Of a DNA stretch of 9,476 bases, positions 1 through 5,979 are shown in pieces. Under the pieces are notes generated by a model that saw nothing but the letters and a program-made list of their open reading frames with translations, was not told the DNA's origin and searched no databases. Every line of letters starts with the position of its first letter. Position 1 is the first letter of the stretch. The DNA lies in assembly GCA_029245825.1 (NCBI GenBank), contig JAQWON010000125.1:1-9476 (forward strand). Direction: 5' to 3'. A program made the position numbers and the translations under genes. This DNA is from Flavobacteriaceae bacterium. Lineage in GTDB: Bacteria; Bacteroidota; Bacteroidia; Flavobacteriales; Flavobacteriaceae.

Positions 1-252
1 GATGAATCTCAACTTGATAATTCAAAAGTTCTTATTCATTCTACAGTTGAAGTTAGAAACAACCAAAACCCACCAGCCAAAATGAAATACAAACTCGTTG
101 CTCAAAGTGAAGCAAATCTTAGTGCTGGTAAAATTTCTGTTGATTCTCCAATAGGAAAGGGAATTTTAGGAAAAAGTACTGGAGATATTGCAAAGATTAA
201 AGTCCCCAATGGAACAATAGAACTAGAAATAGTTTCTATTTCTAGAGATTAG
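1..252 (+). CDS. greA: Transcription elongation factor GreA, 3' part only
   Basis: Open in frame 1 from the window edge to a TAG at 250-252, giving 83 residues. Full GreA is about 158 residues, so the N-terminal coiled-coil that enters the RNA polymerase secondary channel lies outside the window; what remains is the C-terminal FKBP-like domain that docks on polymerase. It shows the family's late signature SPIGKGILGKSTGD followed by the KVPNG...LEIVSI strand that closes the protein. GreA stimulates the intrinsic RNA-cleavage activity of RNA polymerase and so rescues backtracked, arrested complexes. The next gene starts 4 nt after the stop, so the two are very probably co-transcribed. GreB is an alternative within the family; GreA is preferred because it is the usual Bacteroidota form, but the diagnostic N-terminal half is not visible. 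Confidence 0.88.
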   Translation, partial: DESQLDNSKVLIHSTVEVRNNQNPPAKMKYKLVAQSEANLSAGKISVDSPIGKGILGKSTGDIAKIKVPNGTIELEIVSISRD

Positions 253-256
253 TCAA

Positions 257-646
257 ATGAAAAGTATTTTCTCAAAAATTATTTCAGGCGAAATTCCAAG
301 CTATAAGATTTTTGAAGACAAATATTGTTTTTCTTTTTTGGATATTAACCCTAATACAAAGGGGCATGTTTTGTGTGTTCCTAAAAAACAGGTTGATAAA
401 ATTTTTGATTTAAGTGAGTTGGAGTACAATAGACTAATGATTTTTTCTAGAAAAGTTGCTCATTCCATGCGAAAAGCAATCCCATGTAAAAGAATAGGTA
501 TGATGGTAATTGGATTAGAAGTTCCTCACGCTCATGTTCATTTGATTCCTTTAAATATAATGGAAGATGTTTCTTTTAAAAAAAAAGTTAAACTAACTGA
601 CGAAGAATTTAAGCAACTAGCTAAAAAAATAAGTAGCTTTTTTTAA
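257..646 (+). CDS. HIT-family nucleotide-binding hydrolase (HINT-like)
   Basis: Encodes 129 residues, the usual size of a single-domain HIT protein. The opening IFSKIISGEIPSYKIFED (residues 4-21) is the standard N-terminal signature of the HINT branch, DINPNTKGHVLCVPK (29-43) is the next conserved block, and the histidine triad HAHVHLI lies at 91-97, with His93 the expected nucleophile. Family members hydrolyse nucleoside phosphoramidates, AMP-lysine or similar adenylated small molecules in the cytoplasm; the exact substrate is not readable from sequence. The ATG lies 4 nt past the greA stop, indicating one operon. The stop TAA (644-646) overlaps the stop of the convergent kinase gene. No Shine-Dalgarno is visible before the start, as for nearly all genes here. 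Confidence 0.93.
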   Translation: MKSIFSKIISGEIPSYKIFEDKYCFSFLDINPNTKGHVLCVPKKQVDKIFDLSELEYNRLMIFSRKVAHSMRKAIPCKRIGMMVIGLEVPHAHVHLIPLNIMEDVSFKKKVKLTDEEFKQLAKKISSFF

Positions 647-1806
647 TTTTTCTTTAATACTATTTTGATGGTAGTTCCCTTACTAGGAAGAGATTTTTTA
701 ATTTCAATTAACCCTTTGTGATAATCTACAATTATTCTTTTTGCAAGGGAAAGGCCCAGCCCCCATCCTGTTTTTTTTGAGGTATAACCAGGTAAGAAAA
801 TTTTATCATGTAAATTTTTTTCAATTCCTGATCCACAGTCAGTTATTTCAATATTTACAATATCCTTTTCTTCCTTAAGTAAAAATTTGATATTGCCCTT
901 ACCTTTCATTGAGTCTATTCCATTATTAATTATATTTTCAAGAGTCCAGCTGTATAATTCAGGGTCAAGAGGGATTAGTATCTTCTTTTTTGGAATTAAT
1001 ACGTTAAAAACTATCAGTTTTGATAATCTTTTAGATAAATAAGAAAGAGTTTTATTAGTTATAAAAACTATATCCGTAGGATTTAATTTAGGACTTGAGC
1101 CTATTTTCGAAAATCTATTAGTAATTATTTTTAATCTTTTAAGGTCTTTCTCTATCTCGGATAGAAGAAAATTTGAATTATTTTTTTTTTCTTTAAAAAG
1201 TGTAATCCATCCAAAAAGAGAGGTTAAAGGTGTTCCGATTTGATGAGCAGTTTCTTTTGCCATTGATGCCCACAAGCGATTCTGTTCAGATATTTTAGCA
1301 GTCCAGAAAATAAAATAGATGACGATTGCAAAAAGTAAAATTATAAGTAAAAGAGCTAATGGGTAATATTGTAATTTTTTAAGCATTAATGAATCACCAT
1401 AATAGACTTTTTGATTGACACTAATACTTTTTTTGATACTATCTTGATACTTTATCAAAATAGGTTCATTTTCTTTTTTAATTTTTTTAAGCTCATTATA
1501 TAATTCCAATGAGTCTTTTCTATTAGGATTCCAATCAATATTTTTATATCCTATTACATTCTCATGGTTATCTACTTGAATTATTGGATTAATTGCAACT
1601 TGTTGAAGTACTTCAAAAGTAATATTGCTAGGATTATTACTTTCTATTAGTTCTTTTTGAGACATTGCCCAAAGCTTAATTTTTTTTCTCTCCTCATTTT
1701 TAACAGTTTGAAATAGAATATATGTGTTCCATAAAATGAAGGCAACAATAATAAAAAATATTAGAGGCCAAATTTTTTTAAGATTTAAATTTACTTTACT
1801 TATCAT
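643..1806 (-). CDS. Membrane sensor histidine kinase, orphan
   Basis: Encodes 387 residues. A hydrophobic segment at about 13-33, a polar stretch at 34-146 and a second hydrophobic segment at 147-169 predict a periplasmic sensor domain held by two membrane helices. The kinase core follows: H-box KETAHQIGTPLTS with phospho-acceptor His188, N-box ENIINNGIDS (Asn295), G1 box DCGSGI (323-328), F-box IFLPG and G2 box GWGLGLS (347-353). The HQIGTPL version of the H-box is frequent in Bacteroidota kinases. I see no HAMP domain and no recognisable PAS signature, and the ligand is unknown. No response regulator lies beside it, so its partner must be encoded elsewhere. The ATG start is supported by the membrane helix beginning soon after it. 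The gene is convergent with the HIT gene and divergent from the DUF3127 gene. Confidence 0.93.
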   Translation of the reverse strand: MISKVNLNLKKIWPLIFFIIVAFILWNTYILFQTVKNEERKKIKLWAMSQKELIESNNPSNITFEVLQQVAINPIIQVDNHENVIGYKNIDWNPNRKDSLELYNELKKIKKENEPILIKYQDSIKKSISVNQKVYYGDSLMLKKLQYYPLALLLIILLFAIVIYFIFWTAKISEQNRLWASMAKETAHQIGTPLTSLFGWITLFKEKKNNSNFLLSEIEKDLKRLKIITNRFSKIGSSPKLNPTDIVFITNKTLSYLSKRLSKLIVFNVLIPKKKILIPLDPELYSWTLENIINNGIDSMKGKGNIKFLLKEEKDIVNIEITDCGSGIEKNLHDKIFLPGYTSKKTGWGLGLSLAKRIIVDYHKGLIEIKKSLPSKGTTIKIVLKKN

Positions 1807-1915
1807 TTTAGAAAAGTATATATACTACTAATATAATCTAATTATAGAAATCGTTTTAGATTCAAAATACTCAAAAGTTTTCATACTTTTACTCTAATTT
1901 TAAAACATAAAAAAG
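1807..1915. other. Divergent spacer between kinase and DUF3127 genes
   Basis: This 109-bp AT-rich gap must carry promoters for both outward-facing genes. No full match to the Bacteroidota TTTG / TAnnTTTG pair is visible on either strand. The nearest on the plus strand is TAATTTTA at 1895-1902 (last base of the -7 box wrong), 13 nt before the DUF3127 ATG, with no TTG at the right distance upstream. On the minus strand a perfect 10-bp palindrome, GTATATATAC (1816-1825), sits 9 nt before the kinase start and could bind a dimeric regulator, but in sequence this AT-rich it could equally be chance. I assign no promoter here. Confidence 0.4.
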
Positions 1916-2281
1916 ATGGAAGTATCTGGTAAAATCAAGTGGATAGATGAGGTTAAAACATATGGGGAAAGTGGTTTTCGTAAAAGACAGGTTGTGGTTA
2001 CAACACAAGAACAATATCCTCAGAGTTTATTAATTGAGTTTGTACAAGACAAATGTAATTTGCTTGATAATTTTCAATTAGGACAGGGTGTAAAAATTGG
2101 AATTAATCTCCGCGGTAGAGAATGGGTCAATCCTGAAGGAGAAACAAAATATTTCAATTCAATACAAGGATGGAGAATTGATGAAATTAATTCTGAAGAC
2201 TCTTCTGAAGATAATTCATTCCCGCCACTAGATATTGAAAATGATGATGAGAATGATGTTGAAGATGATCTTCCATTTTGA
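1916..2281 (+). CDS. DUF3127 protein, OB-fold-like with SSB-type acidic tail
   Basis: Encodes 121 residues that match the DUF3127 family by overall pattern: N-terminal EVSGKIKWI, a central KRQVVVTT strand, and LGQGVKIGINLRGREW (55-70). That last block has the glycine/valine/arginine/tryptophan spacing seen in bacterial single-stranded DNA-binding proteins around the strand before the DNA-binding loop. After Arg87 there is no lysine or arginine; residues 89-121 contain 15 Asp/Glu and end in DDLPF, the same kind of tip SSB uses to recruit its partner proteins. Family function is not established as far as I know. A role in ssDNA metabolism, or in competing for SSB-binding proteins, is inference. 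It stands alone on the plus strand, with convergent tsf 14 bp beyond its stop. The ATG follows an A-rich leader. Confidence 0.88.
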   Translation: MEVSGKIKWIDEVKTYGESGFRKRQVVVTTQEQYPQSLLIEFVQDKCNLLDNFQLGQGVKIGINLRGREWVNPEGETKYFNSIQGWRIDEINSEDSSEDNSFPPLDIENDDENDVEDDLPF

Positions 2282-2295
2282 TTTTAAAAAAATTA

Positions 2296-3117
2296 TTAAG
2301 TCAAAGAAAATCTTTGAAAATCAGTGATTTTAAGGTCTGGATCAGAAAGTTTTAAATACTCCTTTACAGTCATAGAGTTGTCTTTAATATATGACTGATT
2401 AATAAGAGTATTGTCTTTGAAAAATCTTTTCATTTTACCCTGGGATATTTTTTCTAGTATTTCTTCTGGCTTACCCTCTTTACGAAGTTGGTCTTTTGCA
2501 ATTTCAATTTCTTTTTTAACAATTTCTATAGGCACTTTGTTTTCATCAAGGGCAATAGGATTCATTGCAGCAACTTGCATGGAAATATTTTTAGATATTT
2601 CTTCAGCATCTTTAATAATTCCTGAAAGACCTATAATAGAAGCTATTTTATTGCCATTATGTATGTAATGACCTACATATGGGGCAGTAAGTTTTTTGAA
2701 GGTGCCAACTTCAATTTTTTCACCTATTACTCCTGTTTGTTCTAGCAATTTTTCAGAGACGGTCATATTATTAAAAGTACTTGAAAGAAAATTTTCTAGG
2801 GTATCACAAGATTGGGCATGATCAGCTAGATCATTTGCAAGGGTTAAATAATCTTGATTCCTTGCAACAAAGTCTGTTTCACAATTTAGGGATATAATAA
2901 CTCCTGAAGTTTTATCTGAATTTACTTTAGCAAGTACAACTCCTTCAGAAGATTCTCTGTCTGCACGATTTGCAGCAACTTTTTGACCTTTTTTTCTTAA
3001 AATTTCAATAGCCTTCTCATAGTCACCTCCAGATTCTTCTAGGGCCTTTTTACAGTCCATCATACCAGAGCCAGTAGTTTTTCTTAGTTTATTAACTTCG
3101 GATGCAGAAATTTTCAA
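2296..3117 (-). CDS. tsf: Elongation factor Ts, apparent TTG start
   Basis: Encodes 273 residues, the normal length. The N-terminal UBA-like domain ISASEVNKLRKTTGSGMM (3-20) continues with DCKKALEESGGDYEKAIE, and TDFVARN (81-87), the conserved EF-Tu contact region, and QVAAMNPIAL (181-190) are intact. EF-Ts exchanges GDP for GTP on EF-Tu in the cytoplasm. No ATG lies near the expected start: reading back from the conserved N-terminus, the frame contains TTG at 3115-3117 and then only AAA, CTT, ACA, GAC, CAA, ATC, CTA, TTA and ATA before the rpsB stop, which is in the same frame. TTG gives MKISASEV, aligning well with the usual family N-terminus, so I take it as the start. It is last in the rplM-rpsI-rpsB-tsf order, 27 nt after rpsB. 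Confidence 0.96.
   Translation of the reverse strand: MKISASEVNKLRKTTGSGMMDCKKALEESGGDYEKAIEILRKKGQKVAANRADRESSEGVVLAKVNSDKTSGVIISLNCETDFVARNQDYLTLANDLADHAQSCDTLENFLSSTFNNMTVSEKLLEQTGVIGEKIEVGTFKKLTAPYVGHYIHNGNKIASIIGLSGIIKDAEEISKNISMQVAAMNPIALDENKVPIEIVKKEIEIAKDQLRKEGKPEEILEKISQGKMKRFFKDNTLINQSYIKDNSMTVKEYLKLSDPDLKITDFQRFSLT
2301..2317 (-). terminator. Weak stem-loop at the tsf 3' end
   Basis: On the minus strand TCAAAG-ATTTT-CTTTGA forms a 6-bp stem with a 5-nt loop covering the last tsf codons. A run of seven U (from 2292 to 2286) follows 8 nt later. The order stem-then-U-run suits termination of the tsf operon, but the stem is AT-rich and the gap to the U-run is too long for a convincing intrinsic terminator. 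Only 14 bp separate the tsf and DUF3127 stops. Confidence 0.22.
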
Positions 3118-3144
3118 TTTAAGTGTGTCTTGGATTAGTAATAT

Positions 3145-3945
3145 TTAAGATTTTCCTTTTTCAGAAGATTCATTATCTACAGCTTTATCCTCTACTTTAT
3201 CTTTGATTTTTTCTTCGGATTCTTTTGCTTCAATTTGCTCTTGTTCTTCCTTTTCCTTTTTTCTTTGATTTAATCCTTCTTCAATTGATTTACTAATAAT
3301 TGAAAAAATTTTTTCAATTGATTTAGTTGCATCATCATTTGAAGGAATAAGAAAATCGATATCCTTAGGATCAGAATTTGTATCAACCATCGCAAAAATG
3401 GGAATTTTTAATTTTCTAGCCTCTCTAATTGCTATTTTTTCTCTAATTGTATCAACAACAAATATAGCACCTGGCAAACGAGTCATATCAGTTATTGAGC
3501 CAAGGTTCTTTTCAAGTTTTGAGCGGAGCCTATCAACCAAAAGTTTTTCTTTTTTTGATAATGTTTCAAATGTACCGTCAGATTTCATCCGATCAATAGC
3601 AGCCATTTTTTTAACAGCTTTTCTAATAGTTACAAAATTTGTAAGCATTCCTCCAGGCCATCTTTCAGTTATATAAGGCATTTTTAATTCCTTCGCATAT
3701 TTTGCAACAATATCTTTGGCTTGCTTTTTAGTAGCCACAAATAGAATTTTCCTTCCAGACAAAGCAATTTTTTTTAGCGATTCGGAGGCCTCTTCAAGTT
3801 TAGCTAGTGTTTTATAAAGACTAATTATGTGTATTCCATTTCGCTCCATATGGATAAATGGAGCCATATTTGGGTTCCACTTTCTGGTAAGATGTCCAAA
3901 GTGGACACCTGCTTTAAGTAGTTCGTTGATTTCTGTTTTTGCCAT
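3145..3945 (-). CDS. rpsB: 30S ribosomal protein S2 with charged C-terminal tail
   Basis: Encodes 266 residues. Conserved blocks run in the expected order: LLKAGVHFGHLTRKWNPNM (9-27), GRKILFVATKKQA (64-76), YITERWPGGMLTNF (91-104), ITDMTRLPGAIFVVD (151-165) and IPIFAMVDTNSDP (181-193). S2 sits on the solvent side of the 30S subunit, stabilises S1 binding where S1 is present, and is an essential ribosome component. The fold ends at about residue 226; residues 227-266 are almost entirely Lys, Glu, Asp, Gln and Ser, a disordered or helical charged extension of the sort seen in other Bacteroidota S2 proteins. The ATG start is clear. It lies 132 bp after rpsI, a gap with possible regulatory structure, and 27 bp before tsf, matching the widely conserved rpsB-tsf pair. 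Confidence 0.98.
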   Translation of the reverse strand: MAKTEINELLKAGVHFGHLTRKWNPNMAPFIHMERNGIHIISLYKTLAKLEEASESLKKIALSGRKILFVATKKQAKDIVAKYAKELKMPYITERWPGGMLTNFVTIRKAVKKMAAIDRMKSDGTFETLSKKEKLLVDRLRSKLEKNLGSITDMTRLPGAIFVVDTIREKIAIREARKLKIPIFAMVDTNSDPKDIDFLIPSNDDATKSIEKIFSIISKSIEEGLNQRKKEKEEQEQIEAKESEEKIKDKVEDKAVDNESSEKGKS

Positions 3946-3978
3946 AACTTTTTAGTTTACAATCTCTTTAATAGTAGC

Positions 3979-4026
3979 AATAAGCTTAAGCTTATTTAGG
4001 TACTAAACTAACATCCACCGTAGTGG
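3979..4026 (-). promoter_or_regulatory. Possible structured rpsB leader (three hairpins)
   Basis: On the minus strand, between rpsI and rpsB, three short hairpins lie in a row. The first is CCAC-UACG-GUGG (4026-4015), whose C(UACG)G loop belongs to the very stable UNCG tetraloop class. The second is UUUAG-UAC-CUAAA (4007-3995). The third is the 18-bp perfect palindrome AATAAGCTTAAGCTTATT (3996-3979), foldable as AAUAAGC-UUAA-GCUUAUU; it shares two bases with the second, so those two would compete or fray. No U-run follows, so this is not an ordinary terminator. S2 autoregulation through an rpsB leader is known in gammaproteobacteria; equivalence here is inference. Confidence 0.35.
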
Positions 4027-4034
4027 TTATTTCG

Positions 4035-4068
4035 CAAATTATATTTTATATAAATTAAAAATTTCAAA
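4035..4068 (-). promoter_or_regulatory. Possible internal promoter for rpsB-tsf
   Basis: On the minus strand TTTG (4068-4065) is followed after 21 nt by TATAATTTG (4043-4035). The second box resembles the Bacteroidota -7 element TAnnTTTG, but strict spacing of TA to TTTG fails by one base, and a 21-nt spacer is at the long end. Transcription starting just after it would give rpsB a leader of a little under 100 nt containing all three hairpins. The region is very AT-rich, so chance matches are likely. Confidence 0.3.
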
Positions 4069-4077
4069 TTAAACAAA

Positions 4078-4467
4078 TTATCTCTTTGAGAATTGATGCT
4101 TTTTTCTAGCTTTTTTCTGACCAAATTTTTTCCTTTCTACCATCCTTGGATCTCTACCAAGAAGGCCTTCAGGTTTAAGAAGAGAATGATTTTCATCATT
4201 TGTCTTACAAAGAGCTCTAGAAATAGCTAATTTAATAGCTTCAGCCTGACCATTAAAACCACCGCCTTTTACGGTAATTTTAAGATCATAAATCTTTTCA
4301 CTATTAGTTAGAGATAATGGTTTTAATATTTTGTATTGTAGGGTTGGCAGTGGAAAATATTTTTCCATTTCTTTATCATTTATGGTAATTTTCCCTTTCC
4401 CTTTGTTTAAAAATAATCTAGCAACAGATTTTTTTCTTCGACCAATTGTATGAATCATCTCTGTCAT
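4078..4467 (-). CDS. rpsI: 30S ribosomal protein S9
   Basis: Encodes 129 residues. IHTIGRRKKSVARLFL (5-20) opens the fold, GGGFNGQAEAIKLAISRAL (68-86) is the family signature, and the basic tail KKARKKHQFSKR ends in the SKR whose terminal arginine contacts P-site tRNA in the assembled 30S subunit. The ATG (4467-4465) overlaps the rplM stop as ATGA, so translation of the two is probably coupled, in line with the near-universal rplM-rpsI pair. A second ATG at codon 4, directly before IHTIGRRK, is a possible alternative start, but the overlapping start gives the usual N-terminal length and is preferred. Confidence 0.98.
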   Translation of the reverse strand: MTEMIHTIGRRKKSVARLFLNKGKGKITINDKEMEKYFPLPTLQYKILKPLSLTNSEKIYDLKITVKGGGFNGQAEAIKLAISRALCKTNDENHSLLKPEGLLGRDPRMVERKKFGQKKARKKHQFSKR

Positions 4468-4919
4468 ATTAACTCTTTTAAATCAATTTTTTTTGGTTTT
4501 TGTGCCTCATGATCATGATTTTCTCCAATAAAAACCTTAAGATTTTTATATATGGCAGAACCCAACTTATTTTTTGGCAACATACCTTTTACAGCTTTTT
4601 CAATAATTTTCTTCGGATCTTTTTTTTGAACTTCTTCAGCACTTAAAAATTTTTGACCCCCTGGGTATCCAGTATATCTAACATATTGTTTTTGTTTCCA
4701 CTTTTTACCTGTTAGAGCAACCTTTTCAGCATTAATTATTATAACATTATCTCCACAATCAACATGAGGAGTAAAATACGGTTTGTTTTTTCCTCTAAGC
4801 ATAATTGAAGCAACTGATGCAACTCTTCCTAATGGAATTTCTGAAGCATCAATTAAGACCCATTCTTTTACCACTTCTTTTGGTTTTTTTGAAACCGTTT
4901 TATAACTCAAAGTATTCAT
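4464..4919 (-). CDS. rplM: 50S ribosomal protein L13
   Basis: Encodes 151 residues from the ATG at 4919-4917. Conserved features include FTPHVDCGDNVIIINAEKV (49-67), LTGKKW, YTGYPGGQK and EKAVKGMLPKNKLG (107-120), then HDHEAQKP (135-142). L13 is an early assembly protein of the 50S subunit. The frame stays open upstream to a TTG at 4943, but MNTLSYKTVS is the N-terminus expected of Bacteroidota L13, and that TTG forms the end of the -7 promoter box, so it would precede or coincide with the transcription start; the shorter form is chosen. It is the first gene of the ribosomal block and is followed by rpsI with an ATGA overlap. The leader is only about 15-18 nt, leaving no room for a long regulatory RNA. 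Confidence 0.97.
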   Translation of the reverse strand: MNTLSYKTVSKKPKEVVKEWVLIDASEIPLGRVASVASIMLRGKNKPYFTPHVDCGDNVIIINAEKVALTGKKWKQKQYVRYTGYPGGQKFLSAEEVQKKDPKKIIEKAVKGMLPKNKLGSAIYKNLKVFIGENHDHEAQKPKKIDLKELI

Positions 4920-4940
4920 TAATTCTACTTTTAAAGGCAG

Positions 4941-4971
4941 CAAATGTACAATTATTCCGTTTTTTTCAAAA
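4941..4971 (-). promoter_or_regulatory. Bacteroidota-type promoter for rplM-rpsI(-rpsB-tsf)
   Basis: On the minus strand TTTTG (4971-4967) and TACATTTG (4948-4941) are separated by 18 nt. This is an exact fit to the -33 TTTG and -7 TAnnTTTG elements read by the primary sigma factor of Bacteroidota. The A-rich tract just upstream (about 4996-4972) could act as an UP-like element, fitting a highly expressed operon. The predicted start near 4935 gives a leader of under 20 nt before the rplM ATG. Confidence 0.72.
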
Positions 4972-5007
4972 GGCTTTTGCTTTTTTTATTTTTCAGCAAT
5001 AGGGGGG

Positions 5008-5955
5008 TTATTTATTTATTTGAAAATATTGAAGTGCGTCTTTAGCCATTAATTCATATTCATGAGCTACATTTTTAACTTCTTCAGTTTTGATCCAATT
5101 AAATTCAGAATTTAAAAGTTCAGCATTTTCTTTAGAAGTTTTATAAAAATACCTACCTCTTGCTCTTCTAGTAATGCCCTGCTGCGCATCAACAATTTCA
5201 TTATGTCGAAGAGAAGAAGAGTTTGGATTAGTATCTTCTTCACCCAGATGGACATGTAAATTTTTTAAAAATGCTTTTTTAATTACAGAATCATTTAATT
5301 GACTTTTATTTAGTCCATAGGGAAAAGAAATTTCTTTTTCAGGAACCGTATACCAACCAGCATTAGAACATACCACTATATTTAATTTGCTTTCTGGTTG
5401 ATAGATGATAAAACGATGAAGAAATTGAGCTCCTGCAGAGTGCCCCCAAGCATTGTAATTTATTTGATTCCCGTCAAAAACCTTTATTATGTGATCAAAT
5501 AATTGATCTAATACAGAAAATGTCCATTTTTCACTAGAATTATATGTTTCGGGACTAGGATTATCTCCATCTTCAAAAATATTTGCTAAATTATACTGAT
5601 CACCTGAAGGAAAGTTTATATCATTAAATTCAGGAGCAAAAACCATAAATCCATTAGTATTTGCCATATCTATCCAACAGTCTCTATAATCATCTGCATT
5701 TCTATTTGCTCCATGAAGAGATAATAAAACAGGTAGATCTTTAACATCTCCAAGAGGGATATGGTAATAAACATTTATTTCTTTATCACTATAAAATCCT
5801 AATGGAGAAAATTTAAATACTCCAGTTGAATTAGGGTTTAGTGAAAATTCTTCCACTTTAGAAATAGCAGGTAATTCATCATTATCATTAGAGTTACAGG
5901 AAGCCATTATTAGTATAAAAATGATTTTTATCCTTAATCGTATTTTATGTTTCAT
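5008..5955 (-). CDS. Lipoprotein alpha/beta hydrolase, PHB-depolymerase/esterase-like
   Basis: Encodes 315 residues. The basic start and hydrophobic IIFILIMASC (11-20) form a lipoprotein signal with Cys20 as the lipidated residue; the lipobox MASC is slightly off consensus at -3. Cys20 is followed by an Asn/Asp/Glu-rich stretch that may act as a surface-export signal of the Bacteroidota kind. The hydrolase fold follows: LLSLHGANRNADDY (77-90) carries the oxyanion HG, WGHSAG (170-175) is the nucleophile elbow with Ser173, HLGEEDTN (236-243) supplies the likely acid Asp241, and NVAHEY (295-300) the likely His298. The pattern QGITRRARGRYFY between acid and His is typical of the PHB-depolymerase/LpqC-like esterases. 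The substrate (ester, polyester or acetylated polysaccharide) is unknown. It starts 24 nt after polA, probably on one transcript, and ends 88 nt before rplM without an obvious terminator. Confidence 0.82.
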   Translation of the reverse strand: MKHKIRLRIKIIFILIMASCNSNDNDELPAISKVEEFSLNPNSTGVFKFSPLGFYSDKEINVYYHIPLGDVKDLPVLLSLHGANRNADDYRDCWIDMANTNGFMVFAPEFNDINFPSGDQYNLANIFEDGDNPSPETYNSSEKWTFSVLDQLFDHIIKVFDGNQINYNAWGHSAGAQFLHRFIIYQPESKLNIVVCSNAGWYTVPEKEISFPYGLNKSQLNDSVIKKAFLKNLHVHLGEEDTNPNSSSLRHNEIVDAQQGITRRARGRYFYKTSKENAELLNSEFNWIKTEEVKNVAHEYELMAKDALQYFQINK

Positions 5956-5979
5956 GAATTAGAATTAGTTATTAAAGAC

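Noticed and set aside
2411..2668. Open frame on the plus strand opposite tsf
   Set aside because: It lies wholly inside tsf on the other strand, has the Ile/Ser/Phe-rich composition of an antisense translation, and has no recognisable domain.
3398..3676. Open frame on the plus strand opposite rpsB
   Set aside because: It is the antisense of conserved S2 coding sequence with no independent signal or homology.
4967..4991. CAAAAGGCTTTTG followed by a T-run on the plus strand, terminator-like
   Set aside because: No plus-strand gene ends here, the palindrome leaves almost no loop, and the bases serve as the -33 box and A-tract of the minus-strand rplM promoter.
4805..5002. Open frame on the plus strand across the rplM start and promoter
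   Set aside because: Half is antisense to rplM and half runs through the A/T tracts of the promoter region; nothing supports expression.
5001..5007. Run of six G (six C on the coding strand) right after the hydrolase stop
   Set aside because: It is noticeable in AT-rich DNA and could be a slippage-prone tract, but it lies outside any reading frame and near no start, so no phase-variation role is supported.
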